Positions 7,592 through 16,609 of a DNA stretch of 64,000 bases are shown one piece after another. This stretch comes from Scatomorpha sp964367935 (lineage in GTDB: Bacteria > Bacillota > Clostridia > Oscillospirales > Oscillospiraceae). The notes beneath the pieces were generated by a model. That model had not been told where the DNA came from. It made no database searches and saw only the letters and a list, made by a program, of their open reading frames with translations. The position numbers were made by a program, and so were the translations under genes. The stretch spans positions 62,001 to 126,000 of the forward strand of contig CAYIYZ010000001.1 in NCBI GenBank assembly GCA_964367935.1, read 5' to 3'. Every line of letters begins with the position of its first letter. Positions within the stretch are counted from its first letter, which is position 1.

Positions 7592-9133
7592 TTATTTTGC
7601 GTACTCTACAGCCTTAGTCTCACGCATCAAGTGTACCTTTATCTGACCCGGATACGTTAGCTCGTCCTCTATCTTCTTAGCTATATCACGTGCCAACAGC
7701 ACCATCTTATCCTCGCTGACCTCATCAGGCTTCACCATTACGCGTATCTCACGACCCGCCTGTATCGCATAGCATCCCGATACTCCGCCAAAGCTCTTAG
7801 ATACCTCCTCAAGCTTCTCAAGTCGCTTTACATAGCTCTCTATGTTCTCACGTCTTGCGCCGGGTCTCGCCGCCGATATGCCGTCCGCCGCCTGTACTAT
7901 GCACGCTATCAAGGTGCTCGGCTCCACATCTCCATGGTGCGCCTCTATAGCATGGATGACCTCCGCACTCTCTTTGTACTTGCGAGCTACGTCCACACCT
8001 ATGCTTACGTGGCTGCCTTCTACCTCATGATCTATCGCCTTACCCAAGTCATGTAACAATCCCGCACGGCGTGCCGTCGCTACATCTACTCCTAACTCAG
8101 CCGCTATCAATCCGCAGATATGTGCCACCTCTATAGAGTGATTTAGTACGTTCTGACCATAACTCGTACGGTACTTCATGCGACCCAACAATTTCACTAT
8201 CTCAGGATTTAAGTTGTTGATCTTACATTCGAACGCCGCACGCTCACCTTCAGACTTGATGACCTGCGCCACTTCCTTCTGCGCCTTTGCGACCATCTCC
8301 TCTATACGTGCCGGATGTATGCGCCCGTCCTGTATGAGCTTCTCAAGTGCAAGCCTTGCTATCTCTCGACGTACAGGATCAAAGCTCGATACCGTTATCG
8401 CCTCCGGCGTATCGTCTATGATGAGATCGCAGCCCGTCAAAGTCTCTATGGAACGTATATTGCGTCCCTCACGTCCTATTATGCGACCCTTCATCTCATC
8501 GTTCGGCAAGGCTACGACCGAAACAGTTATCTCACTCGCATGATCTACGGCACATCTCTGTATCGCAGTCGTTACTATCTCACGTGCCCTGCTGTCCGCC
8601 TCATCCTTAAACTTAGCCTCAAGCTCTCGTACCTTCGCCGCAAGCTCGCCCGTCACCTCAGTCTCTATGCTCGCTATTAGGTAGTTTTTCGCATCCTCTA
8701 CCGTGTAACCGGAAATCTTCTCCAGCATCTCAAGCTGACTTCTCTTTATGAGCGCTACTTCCTCCTGCTGCTTCTCAACTCCGGCTATCTTCTGATTTAA
8801 TTGCTCTGTTTTCTTCTCCAAAGCGTCTGTCTTGCGGTCAATATTCTCTTCTTTCTGCTGTAACCTGCGCTCCATCTTCTGAACTTCTGCGCGACGCTCC
8901 TTGACTTCCCTATCGTGCTCCGCACGGCTCTTGTGTATCTCCTCTTTCGCCTCTATCAGTGCCTCACGCTTCTTTGCCTCTGCCGCCTTAATAGAGTCGT
9001 TGATTATTTTCTTCGCTTCGTCTTCCGCACTCGAAATCTCTCGCTCCGCTACCTTCTTGCGGTACGCTATACCTGCCGGGAAAAAGATTAGTGCGACCAC
9101 CACGGCGATTCCCAAGTAAATTAACCAGTCCAT
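7592..9133 (-). CDS. rny: Ribonuclease Y
   Basis: 513 residues, the usual length. An N-terminal membrane helix (about 3-22) is followed by a long charged coiled coil (about 25-200), a KH domain (GRIIGREGRNIRSIETLTGCD near 215-235) and an HD domain with LLHDLGKAID near 350. The enzyme is the membrane-anchored endoribonuclease that starts mRNA decay in Firmicutes. The AGGAGG site is 14 bases before the ATG, longer than usual, with no better in-frame start. The gene has its own promoter at 9274-9303 and a strong terminator. Confidence 0.97.
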   Translation of the reverse strand: MDWLIYLGIAVVVALIFFPAGIAYRKKVAEREISSAEDEAKKIINDSIKAAEAKKREALIEAKEEIHKSRAEHDREVKERRAEVQKMERRLQQKEENIDRKTDALEKKTEQLNQKIAGVEKQQEEVALIKRSQLEMLEKISGYTVEDAKNYLIASIETEVTGELAAKVRELEAKFKDEADSRAREIVTTAIQRCAVDHASEITVSVVALPNDEMKGRIIGREGRNIRSIETLTGCDLIIDDTPEAITVSSFDPVRREIARLALEKLIQDGRIHPARIEEMVAKAQKEVAQVIKSEGERAAFECKINNLNPEIVKLLGRMKYRTSYGQNVLNHSIEVAHICGLIAAELGVDVATARRAGLLHDLGKAIDHEVEGSHVSIGVDVARKYKESAEVIHAIEAHHGDVEPSTLIACIVQAADGISAARPGARRENIESYVKRLEKLEEVSKSFGGVSGCYAIQAGREIRVMVKPDEVSEDKMVLLARDIAKKIEDELTYPGQIKVHLMRETKAVEYAK

Positions 9134-9273
9134 CTTGTGTGTATACGCCTCCTTTATATAATTATCGGCTCTTATTTTATGACAGCGTGAGCCGGTACAA
9201 CGCTGCTTCGCTTTCTACGCAATTGTTTCTAAATATCAAAGAGCTTCCCCATAGCCCAAAGTATTATCAAGAC

Positions 9274-9303
9274 ATTTTACACCCACAATAAATATTATGT
9301 CAA
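9274..9303 (-). promoter_or_regulatory. Promoter for rny
   Basis: Minus-strand TTGACA (9298-9303) and TAAAAT (9274-9279) with an 18-base spacer, leaving a leader of about 135 bases. The rest of 9134-9433 shows no gene or clear structure. Confidence 0.6.
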
Positions 9304-9367
9304 GCAATACATTAATTCCGACAAAAATAATTTTGTACCAAGCGCAATTTAAGAGCACATTTAAAGG

Positions 9368-9396
9368 TAGACATTGTATGATTAAAATAGTATAAT
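9368..9396 (+). promoter_or_regulatory. Promoter for the 9434 gene set
   Basis: TAGACA (9368-9373) and TATAAT (9391-9396) with a 17-base spacer; AGGAGG follows at 9418-9423. Confidence 0.75.
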
Positions 9397-9433
9397 CTAA
9401 GGTGATTAAGTCTGTTCAGGAGGACACTAAAAG

Positions 9434-11308
9434 GTGTATATGGTCTATATTTTTCCGGTAGCAGTTCTATGCTTCCTTTTTATTCTCGGCTATAAGTGGT
9501 GCCGTTCCATAGCTCAAGAGCCGGAACGCATTGAGCTAAACGCCAGCATCACCGATCCTCAAGGTGAGGACATGCCTCAAAAAAAAGCTAAGCGTGAGCG
9601 CTTTAGCTTCAAAGCGGAGGTGCACGGTGTTTCAAAGCGTGACCGTGTCATTATCCTTATAATCAGCGCCGTCTACGCTCTTGTCGCCTTTGTTAACTTA
9701 GGTAACACGCAGTCGGTCGAGAGTTATTGCGCCTTCACCGATTACGGTAGCTATGCCGATATTGACTTAGGTGCCGAGTACGAAATCGGGCACTTGCAAT
9801 ACTTCGCCATGATACACACAGGTAACTACTTTATCCAATTTTCCGATGACGGTGTTGATTTTCGTGATGTGGGTACCTCGGAACAAACTTATGCCGACAT
9901 CTTGAAATGGCGTGAGTTTTCTCCTGACCCCGAATCGACTGTTGACATGAGTGCTCGCTATATCAGAATCATCACAGACGATAAGCTCTACATGGGTGAG
10001 CTCGCCATATACGACACGGAGGGCAACATGCTCTCTGCTGACACCATGAGCTTTGACGCCGGCGTCGCTCCGCTCTTTGACGAGCAACACTTAGTGCCTG
10101 AGGGCTACACCTACATGAACAGTAGCTACTTCGACGAAGTATACCACCCTCGCACTGCCATAGAGCACATGCTAAACGAAGATCCTTACGAAATTTCGCA
10201 TCCGCCGCTCGGTAAAATAATTATCTCCATCGGCATGCAACTTTTCGGCATTACTCCCTTCGGTTGGCGCTTTATGGGCACACTTTTCGGTGTCCTTATG
10301 CTACCCATAATGTTTGTTATCATAAAACGCATGTTCGGCAGAACGGATATTGCCACCTGCGCTACCGTCGTTTTTGCGACGGACTTCATGCACTTTGCGC
10401 AGACTCGTATTGCTACTATCGACACGTATTCCGTCATATTCATACTGCTCATGTACTACTTCATGTGGCTGTATGTGGCAAGAGGTAAGAAGCTTGACCT
10501 TGCGCTCTCGGGTATATTCTTCGGTATAGGTGCGGCGAGCAAGTGGACTTGCTTTTACGCCGGGGCGGGGCTTGCCGTCATTTGGGCGCTGCACTGGTTT
10601 ACAAGACGGAGTGAGGCTGATTTCTTCAAGAAGTTTTTCAAGAACTGCGCCTTTTGTGTCGGCTTTTTCGTCGCTGTGCCGGCTTTCATCTATTACCTCA
10701 GCTATATACCCTACGGCACGGCGGCAGGCTTGGGCGGCTTCGGCATGATTTTCTCGGGCGAGTACGCATCCATTGTGTGGGATAACCAACTCTATATGTT
10801 CGGCTACCACTCAGATCTTGTATCCGAGCACCCTTACGCCTCACGTTGGTACCAATGGATAGTGAACGGCTTCCCCATCCTCTACTACCTCGATCATTTC
10901 GACGGCGGTACGAAATCCACCATAGCGGCGTTTTTAAACCCTCTGCTCTGCTGGGGCGGTTTGATTGCCGTTTTCACCACTATCTACCTTGCGATTAAAA
11001 AGCGTTCGTCCTATGCCGTATTTCTACTCATAGGCTACTTCGCTCAACTTCTGCCCTGGGTATTTATTACACGTTTGACCTTTGAGTACCACTATTTCCC
11101 TTCAAGTGTATTTCTACTCATGATGATATTCCTCATGTTCCGTGAGATGCGTGTGGCGGAAGACCCGAGTCAACGGCGCTGGATGTACGGCTTTACTATA
11201 GCGAGCGCTGTCGTGTTTATTATGTTCTACCCCGTGCTCTCGGGCATGGAGGTTTCCGATTGGTACTCCATGCACTTTTTGAAGTGGCTACCCTCGTGGC
11301 CTATATAG
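9434..11308 (+). CDS. Protein O-mannosyltransferase-like glycosyltransferase (GT39/PMT)
   Basis: 624 residues from GTG at 9434, ten bases after AGGAGG; ATG at 9440 is the alternative. The first membrane helix is at the N-terminus and another at about 70-88. Between that and residue 210 lies a beta-rich segment (SYADIDLGAEYEIGHL, ARYIRIITDD) resembling a discoidin/F5-8C fold. The PMT core follows with the acidic motif YFDEVYHPRTA near residue 235, then HPPLGK and about ten membrane segments. The family transfers mannose from polyprenyl-phosphate-mannose to proteins on the outer membrane face. A discoidin-like insert is unusual and is my inference. Confidence 0.82.
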   Translation: MYMVYIFPVAVLCFLFILGYKWCRSIAQEPERIELNASITDPQGEDMPQKKAKRERFSFKAEVHGVSKRDRVIILIISAVYALVAFVNLGNTQSVESYCAFTDYGSYADIDLGAEYEIGHLQYFAMIHTGNYFIQFSDDGVDFRDVGTSEQTYADILKWREFSPDPESTVDMSARYIRIITDDKLYMGELAIYDTEGNMLSADTMSFDAGVAPLFDEQHLVPEGYTYMNSSYFDEVYHPRTAIEHMLNEDPYEISHPPLGKIIISIGMQLFGITPFGWRFMGTLFGVLMLPIMFVIIKRMFGRTDIATCATVVFATDFMHFAQTRIATIDTYSVIFILLMYYFMWLYVARGKKLDLALSGIFFGIGAASKWTCFYAGAGLAVIWALHWFTRRSEADFFKKFFKNCAFCVGFFVAVPAFIYYLSYIPYGTAAGLGGFGMIFSGEYASIVWDNQLYMFGYHSDLVSEHPYASRWYQWIVNGFPILYYLDHFDGGTKSTIAAFLNPLLCWGGLIAVFTTIYLAIKKRSSYAVFLLIGYFAQLLPWVFITRLTFEYHYFPSSVFLLMMIFLMFREMRVAEDPSQRRWMYGFTIASAVVFIMFYPVLSGMEVSDWYSMHFLKWLPSWPI

Positions 11309-11351
11309 GAAAATCTGTTTTCCACCGGACAAATATGAAAGTGAGATATAT

Positions 11352-12182
11352 ATGTTATTAAGCGATTACCATGTACACTGCGACCGTTCCATGGACTCAA
11401 CCGTTAGTATGACGGATATGGTTTTAGCTGCGGCGGGCCGTGGCGTAGGCGCCATGTGCTTCACCGACCACTGTGACTTTGACATACCCGAAAGTATGCA
11501 ACTGGAAAATTTCCGTATTACAGAGGCTGAGCACCTTATGCTTGCAGAAGCTCGTGCTGTTGCGCCTAAGGATATGTTTATCGGTCTGGGTCTAGAGCTC
11601 GGCGAGCCTAACCGTGACCCCGAGCGTGCCTGCTCTATATACGCTATGGAGGAATTCGACTTTATTCTCGGCTCACTGCACAATTTAAAGGGCTACCAAG
11701 ATTTCTACTTTATGGAGTACGAGAGCCTTGAGCACTGCATGGAGCTCTACGACCTCTATGTCGAGGAGCTCATAGATATAGCAAAAATACCCTGTTTCGA
11801 TACCATGGCGCATGTGGGCTACTGTCTGCGCTATATGAGTGCGGCAGGATACCCCGAGGCGACCTTGGACTTAAACCGACACGGTGACAGACTGCGTGTC
11901 CTGTTTCGCACGCTCATAGAAAACGGTAGGGGCATAGAGCTAAATTGTGCAGACTTTGCAAAGGGTGGTAGGTCTAACGCCTTGGGTGTCACTATCCCCA
12001 CCTTACCCATTCTTAAATTGTATAAGGAAATGGGCGGTGAGATTATCACCGTTGGTAGTGACGGGCACACAACGAAAGCGTCAGGTTTGGGCATAACCGA
12101 GGGTTATGACCTCTTACGTGAGACGGGTTTTAAGTACGTCAGCATGTTCAAAAAGCATAAACTTGAAATGATTACACTCTAA
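11352..12182 (+). CDS. PHP-domain phosphatase, histidinol-phosphatase (HisJ)-like
   Basis: 276 residues. The PHP metal site is visible: DYHVHCDRSMDST at residues 5-17, FTDHCDF near 38-44, a glutamate in GLGLELGEPN near 81, SLHNLKG near 112, MAHVGYC near 150 and a final SDGHTTKASG near 237. Length and motifs match K-type histidinol phosphatases, which remove phosphate from histidinol-phosphate in histidine synthesis. No other his gene is nearby, so the substrate could be different. It lies 43 bases after the mannosyltransferase gene and 12 before rpiB, in what looks like one operon. Confidence 0.8.
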   Translation: MLLSDYHVHCDRSMDSTVSMTDMVLAAAGRGVGAMCFTDHCDFDIPESMQLENFRITEAEHLMLAEARAVAPKDMFIGLGLELGEPNRDPERACSIYAMEEFDFILGSLHNLKGYQDFYFMEYESLEHCMELYDLYVEELIDIAKIPCFDTMAHVGYCLRYMSAAGYPEATLDLNRHGDRLRVLFRTLIENGRGIELNCADFAKGGRSNALGVTIPTLPILKLYKEMGGEIITVGSDGHTTKASGLGITEGYDLLRETGFKYVSMFKKHKLEMITL

Positions 12183-12194
12183 GGAGGATATAAA

Positions 12195-12641
12195 ATGATA
12201 GCTATAGCAAGTGACCATGGCGGTTATGATTTAAAATGCGAGATAATAGAGCACCTTAAGACGAGGGGCTTTGCTTATAAAGACCTGGGCACACACAGCA
12301 ACGAAAGTTGCGACTATCCCGAGTACGGTGTACTTGCGGCGGAAGCTGTGGTATCGGGCGAATGTGAGCGTGGCATAATAGTATGCGGTACGGGTATAGG
12401 CATATCCATAGCGGCAAACAAGGTTAAGGGCATACGTGCGGCGCTTTGCTCTGACTGTTTTTCTGCCGAGATGACACGTAGGCACAACGATGCGAACATC
12501 CTTGCGCTCGGTGCACGTGTGACGGGCGCAGGTCTTGCACTCAAAATCTGCGATACATTTTTGGACACGGAATTTGAGGGCGGTCGCCACGCAAGGCGTG
12601 TGTCTCAGCTTAGTGAAATAGAGAAACGGGGCGAGAAGTAG
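12195..12641 (+). CDS. rpiB: Ribose-5-phosphate isomerase B
   Basis: 148 residues, full family length. Signature residues are present: ASDHGGYDLK at the N-terminus, the catalytic cysteine region IIVCGTGIGISIAANK near 65-80 and the RHNDANILALG motif near 97-107. It interconverts ribose 5-phosphate and ribulose 5-phosphate in the pentose phosphate pathway; close relatives (LacAB) handle galactose or allose phosphates. AGGAGG precedes the ATG. The stop is followed at once by the GTG of the next gene. Confidence 0.93.
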   Translation: MIAIASDHGGYDLKCEIIEHLKTRGFAYKDLGTHSNESCDYPEYGVLAAEAVVSGECERGIIVCGTGIGISIAANKVKGIRAALCSDCFSAEMTRRHNDANILALGARVTGAGLALKICDTFLDTEFEGGRHARRVSQLSEIEKRGEK

Positions 12642-13769
12642 GTGGCAATTAGGCGCAGAGATGTATATAGGGGCAAGCGCAGTAAGGGCGGCGTATTGGG
12701 ACTGCTACTCTTTATCCCGGCTATCGCCATAGTACTGTTTACTACCTTGTTTTATTCTCTACAACAATATGTTGTCTTCGGACAAAATGATATAGAGATG
12801 TTTGCGGATGAGTCTGACGTAGGCTCCGACGGCGTGCGTGATTTTGAGGTCTTGGATGCGACTTTGGATATAATGGCGGCGGATTACAGTAGTGTCGTAG
12901 CTGTGGCAGGCGCCGATTTAGAACCCTTGAAGGCTCTGTACGTGCCCGAGGCTTATATGACCGCCGAGGGCATAGATACGTATAAGAGCCTTTTAGCCAC
13001 CTATGGTGCGACCGGTCTCGCTTTTGAGATTAAGCCGGTCAGCGGTCAGCTCATGTATACCTCTCAGGTGGAGACCGCCGTGTCCTACGGGCTGAGCGGT
13101 CAACTTGATATGCAGAGTATAGTGACGGAGCTTAAAGAAGAGGGCATATATACGGCGGCAATCATACACTGTACTCTCGACAGTCTGCTCGCCACTCGTA
13201 ACCCGACCATGGCACTTAAAACAAGTGGCGGCATGGGCTATGCCGATGCCAAAGGCATGTGGCTTGACCCCTACAACAACACTCTGCGTAACTACATCAT
13301 GGACTTAGTCGATGAGCTGTATCTCATGGGCTTCGATGAGATAATATTACGCAGTGTAGCGCACCCCGGCACCTCCGAGCCTCTTATGTACACCGAGTCT
13401 CTGAGCGTCGAGCCGAGCGCTATTGCCGCTGTTTCGGGCTTTGCCAAGAGTATACGTGACTTTGTCGGCGAGGATGTCACACTATCGGTCATATTAGAGC
13501 CGGAAACCTTGCGTGCGGACGCTGAGGTGAGCTATGGGCAGGACGCAAACCTATTCTTCAAGCTTTTCGATAGGGTCATCTCCTTTGCCGACAGTGAATG
13601 GATGTACGGCATTGACAGGGATTCCGTTGCAAACTTTGTGACAGTCGGCGACATTAATTATCGTTACGTGCCCATGATCTACTATGCACCCGAGGCGGTG
13701 CCGTCTTGGCTCATAGAAGTGCCCGACGTTGTATTGGGTACGGACGAGGAGGAAGGCGAAGGCGAGTAA
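12642..13769 (+). CDS. Membrane-anchored putative glycoside hydrolase (DUF4015-like barrel)
   Basis: 375 residues from GTG at 12642, immediately after the rpiB stop. A basic N-terminus and one membrane helix (about 20-42) anchor an extracellular domain. The segment GMWLDPYNNTLRNYIMDLV followed by LYLMGFDEIILRSV resembles the strand-helix core of DUF4015 and related TIM-barrel glycosidases, where WxDP...GFDEI is typical. LYVPEAYM near 90 could be another barrel strand. No catalytic pair can be assigned, and the usual DYVRFP tail of the family is changed to LRSVAHP. The C-terminus is acidic. Confidence 0.6.
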   Translation: MAIRRRDVYRGKRSKGGVLGLLLFIPAIAIVLFTTLFYSLQQYVVFGQNDIEMFADESDVGSDGVRDFEVLDATLDIMAADYSSVVAVAGADLEPLKALYVPEAYMTAEGIDTYKSLLATYGATGLAFEIKPVSGQLMYTSQVETAVSYGLSGQLDMQSIVTELKEEGIYTAAIIHCTLDSLLATRNPTMALKTSGGMGYADAKGMWLDPYNNTLRNYIMDLVDELYLMGFDEIILRSVAHPGTSEPLMYTESLSVEPSAIAAVSGFAKSIRDFVGEDVTLSVILEPETLRADAEVSYGQDANLFFKLFDRVISFADSEWMYGIDRDSVANFVTVGDINYRYVPMIYYAPEAVPSWLIEVPDVVLGTDEEEGEGE

Positions 13770-13918
13770 GGGCGGACGCCGGGAACGGTCTTGACCGTTC
13801 CGAAAATTTTTCTATTAAAAACCTTTTTTGTTTTATTGTTATTTGTTAGTTCGTGGCTGTGCCCCGAACCCCCAAGGGATTTCGTCGCTATTTATTCTAA
13901 ATCAGAAAGGAGTTTACT
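13770..13918. repeat. Intergenic region with a hairpin and a truncated family-2 repeat
   Basis: GGAACGGT/ACCGTTCC (13779-13802) followed by AAAATTTTT may end the upstream operon; the same hairpin sequence appears near 26554 and 26607. At 13845-13890 the segment TTAG...GGCTGTGCCCCGAACC, CCCAAGGGATTTCG is the head of the family-2 repeat seen complete at 23104 and 26446. AAAGGAG precedes the comM start. Confidence 0.65.
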
Positions 13919-15439
13919 ATGGTATGCAACATACGTTCCACAGGCATAGTCGGTGTTGGCGGCTATGAGGTCTCCGTTGAATGCTCCTTGTCGGGTGGTC
14001 TGCCCGGCTTTGACATCGTCGGACTACCCGACGCCGCCGTTCGTGAGGCACGTGAACGTGTACGTGCCGCTATAAAAAACTCCGGCCTGCGTTTTCCTTT
14101 GGGTAGACTTACGGTGAACCTTGCGCCGGCTGACACGAAAAAGGGCGGCACGGTCTATGACCTACCTGTACTTTTAGGTATACTCGCCGTCTCGGATCAG
14201 ATAAAAGAACCTCCGCAAGACTGTGCGTTTTTCGGCGAATTGTCCCTTAGCGGACAGCTCCGACCCGTGCGTGGTGCTCTGCCCATGGCTCTTGCGGCAG
14301 AGGCTGCAGGTGTGAAGCAGATATACGTGCCTGCGGAAAACGCCGCAGAGGCGGCCTACGCCGAGGGTCTTGAGGTCTACGGCATTGAAACGCTTTCACA
14401 ACTTGTGGATTATTTCCGAGGTCTCATAGAACTCACGCCCATAAAGCCCCAACCACCTAAGCCGACGCACTCGGTGAATGTCGATTTCTCCGAGGTCAAG
14501 GGTCAAGAGAACGTAAAACGTGCGCTCGAACTTGCGGCGGCAGGTGGTCACAATGTGCTCATGGTCGGGCCGCCAGGCGCAGGTAAGTCCATGCTCGCCA
14601 AAAGACTGGTCACCATCTTGCCCGAAATGAGTAGGGAGGAGCGTTTGGAGGCGACTAAGGTACATTCCGTCGCAGGTCTCACGAGCACGAAAGAACCCGT
14701 GCTCGTCACACGCCCGTTTCGCTCACCGCACCATACGGTGTCGGCTGTTGCGCTGTCGGGTGGCGGTTCTGTACCACGCCCCGGTGAGATATCCTTGGCG
14801 CACAAGGGCGTTTTGTTCCTTGACGAACTACCTGAGTATAATCGTGACGCTACGGAGGTCTTGCGACAACCTTTGGAGGACGGTCAGGTGACTGTATCAC
14901 GAGTGGCAGGCACAGTCTGTTTCCCGGCAGACTTCATGTTAATCTGTGCCATGAACCCTTGTAAATGCGGTTGGCACGGGCACAAGTCACGTGAATGTCG
15001 GTGCTCGGAAAAAGAAGTACGGCGCTATAACTCCAAGATTTCGGGTCCATTACTTGACAGGATAGATATAATCGTTGAGGTGCCGGCACTCGACTTCGAC
15101 GAACTTCGCAGTGGTGGCGGTGCTGAGGACTCCGCTACAATTAAGGCGAGAGTTAATGCAGCACGCAGGGTGCAAGAGCAGCGCTTTGATGGTCATAGCG
15201 TAAAGGTAAACGCAAGACTTGCGCCTAAGGATATTACTAAATACTGCGCCTTGTCCGAGGAGTGTATAGGTCTTATGGAGGAGGCGTACAGGGGCATGGG
15301 TCTCACAGGTCGCAGCTACGACCGCATTTTGCGTCTTGCTCGCACTATAGCTGATCTCGATGGGCGTGCGGACATAGCGCCCGAGGACATAGCCGAGGCT
15401 ATACAATACAGAACTTATGATTTCGGAGAGGATACTTAA
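13919..15439 (+). CDS. comM: YifB/ComM family Mg-chelatase-like AAA+ ATPase
   Basis: 506 residues, full length. The N-terminal ChlI domain (about 1-170) is followed by the AAA+ module with Walker A GPPGAGKSML near 218-227 and Walker B FLDELPEYN near 300, then the Mg_chelatase C-terminal domain (about 400-500). A cysteine cluster CNPCKCGWHGHKSRECRC-like (MNPCKCGWHG, RECRC) near 345-363 is usual in the family. In Proteobacteria ComM is a branch-migration helicase in natural transformation; its role in Clostridia is untested. It is three bases upstream of thiI. Confidence 0.93.
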   Translation: MVCNIRSTGIVGVGGYEVSVECSLSGGLPGFDIVGLPDAAVREARERVRAAIKNSGLRFPLGRLTVNLAPADTKKGGTVYDLPVLLGILAVSDQIKEPPQDCAFFGELSLSGQLRPVRGALPMALAAEAAGVKQIYVPAENAAEAAYAEGLEVYGIETLSQLVDYFRGLIELTPIKPQPPKPTHSVNVDFSEVKGQENVKRALELAAAGGHNVLMVGPPGAGKSMLAKRLVTILPEMSREERLEATKVHSVAGLTSTKEPVLVTRPFRSPHHTVSAVALSGGGSVPRPGEISLAHKGVLFLDELPEYNRDATEVLRQPLEDGQVTVSRVAGTVCFPADFMLICAMNPCKCGWHGHKSRECRCSEKEVRRYNSKISGPLLDRIDIIVEVPALDFDELRSGGGAEDSATIKARVNAARRVQEQRFDGHSVKVNARLAPKDITKYCALSEECIGLMEEAYRGMGLTGRSYDRILRLARTIADLDGRADIAPEDIAEAIQYRTYDFGEDT

Positions 15440-15441
15440 AA

Positions 15442-16608
15442 ATGAAAGATATGATACTGCTAAAACAGGGCGAAATAGTCCTCAAGGGCCTTAACAGGCG
15501 TTTTTTTGAGGACAGGCTCATAGCGAATATGCGTAGGAGCATTGCGCCCTACGGTGATTTTCGTGTGTACAGTGCGCAGTCTACCATGTACGTGGAACCG
15601 AACAAGGACGACTGTGACCTCGACGGCGCTTTTGAGGCGCTCTCACGAGTGTTCGGCATAGCGTCTTTATCACGTGCGGCCGCCTGTGAGAAGGACAAGG
15701 ACGCTATATTCGAGCGTGCAAAGGAATACCTAAGCGAGGCTATGACAGAGGCTCGTAGCTTTAAGGTCGAATCTAAGCGTGCCGATAAGCGTTTTCCCAT
15801 GACAAGTATAGAGCTGTCGCAGTATGTGGGTGGGCTTTTATCGGAGGCGTTTCCCGATACCGTTGTTGACGTTAAAAACCCCGAGCTTACCGTGCAGGTG
15901 GAGATTCGTGACTACGCCGCCTATGTGCACGCAAACCCGACTCAGGGTGCAGGCGGTATGCCTGTCGGGTCTAACGGCAGGGCGGTCACTCTGCTCTCCG
16001 GCGGCATAGACAGCCCTGTGTCGAGCTACATGATAGCAAAGAGGGGCGTTAGGCTCATACCTGTGCATTTTCACTCTTTCCCCTACACATCGGAGGCGGC
16101 GAAGGAAAAAGTTGTCGAGCTTGGCAGACTGCTGACCGCCTACTGCGGTGCAATGACCTTGGAGATGGTACCTTTCACGGAAATACAGGAGGATATAGCA
16201 AAGCATTGCCCCGAGGAGTATTATACTCTCATTATGCGTCGCTTTATGATGCGCATAGCGGAGCGTATCGCCTTGCGTAACGGTTGCAGTGCCGTTGTGA
16301 CTGGTGAGAATTTGGGGCAGGTCGCTAGCCAGACGATGGAGGCGATGGCGTCCACGCAGGCAGTGGCAAGCCTACCTGTCTTACAGCCTCTCGTTGGCAT
16401 GGACAAGGAAGATATAGTGCGCCTATCGAGGAAGATAGGCACATTTGAGACCTCCATTTTGCCCTATGAGGACTGCTGTACGGTGTTCACACCCCGACAT
16501 CCTCGCACGAAGCCTAAGCTAAAAGAGGTGGAGGCGGTCGAAGCACCGATGGACGTCGAGACACTGGTGGAAAATGCCGTGCGCAACATTGAAAGGATTA
16601 AGCTGTAA
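15442..16608 (+). CDS. thiI: tRNA uracil 4-sulfurtransferase ThiI
   Basis: 388 residues. An N-terminal ferredoxin-like and THUMP region (about 1-165) is followed by the PP-loop SGGIDSPVSSYMIAKRG near 181-197 and the cysteine segment EDCCTVFTPRHPRTK near 345-360. There is no C-terminal rhodanese domain, as is normal for Firmicutes. It inserts s4U8 into tRNA and in some species donates sulphur for thiamine. It lies two bases after comM and one base before cinA, so all are likely co-transcribed. Confidence 0.95.
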   Translation: MKDMILLKQGEIVLKGLNRRFFEDRLIANMRRSIAPYGDFRVYSAQSTMYVEPNKDDCDLDGAFEALSRVFGIASLSRAAACEKDKDAIFERAKEYLSEAMTEARSFKVESKRADKRFPMTSIELSQYVGGLLSEAFPDTVVDVKNPELTVQVEIRDYAAYVHANPTQGAGGMPVGSNGRAVTLLSGGIDSPVSSYMIAKRGVRLIPVHFHSFPYTSEAAKEKVVELGRLLTAYCGAMTLEMVPFTEIQEDIAKHCPEEYYTLIMRRFMMRIAERIALRNGCSAVVTGENLGQVASQTMEAMASTQAVASLPVLQPLVGMDKEDIVRLSRKIGTFETSILPYEDCCTVFTPRHPRTKPKLKEVEAVEAPMDVETLVENAVRNIERIKL

Positions 16609-16609
16609 A

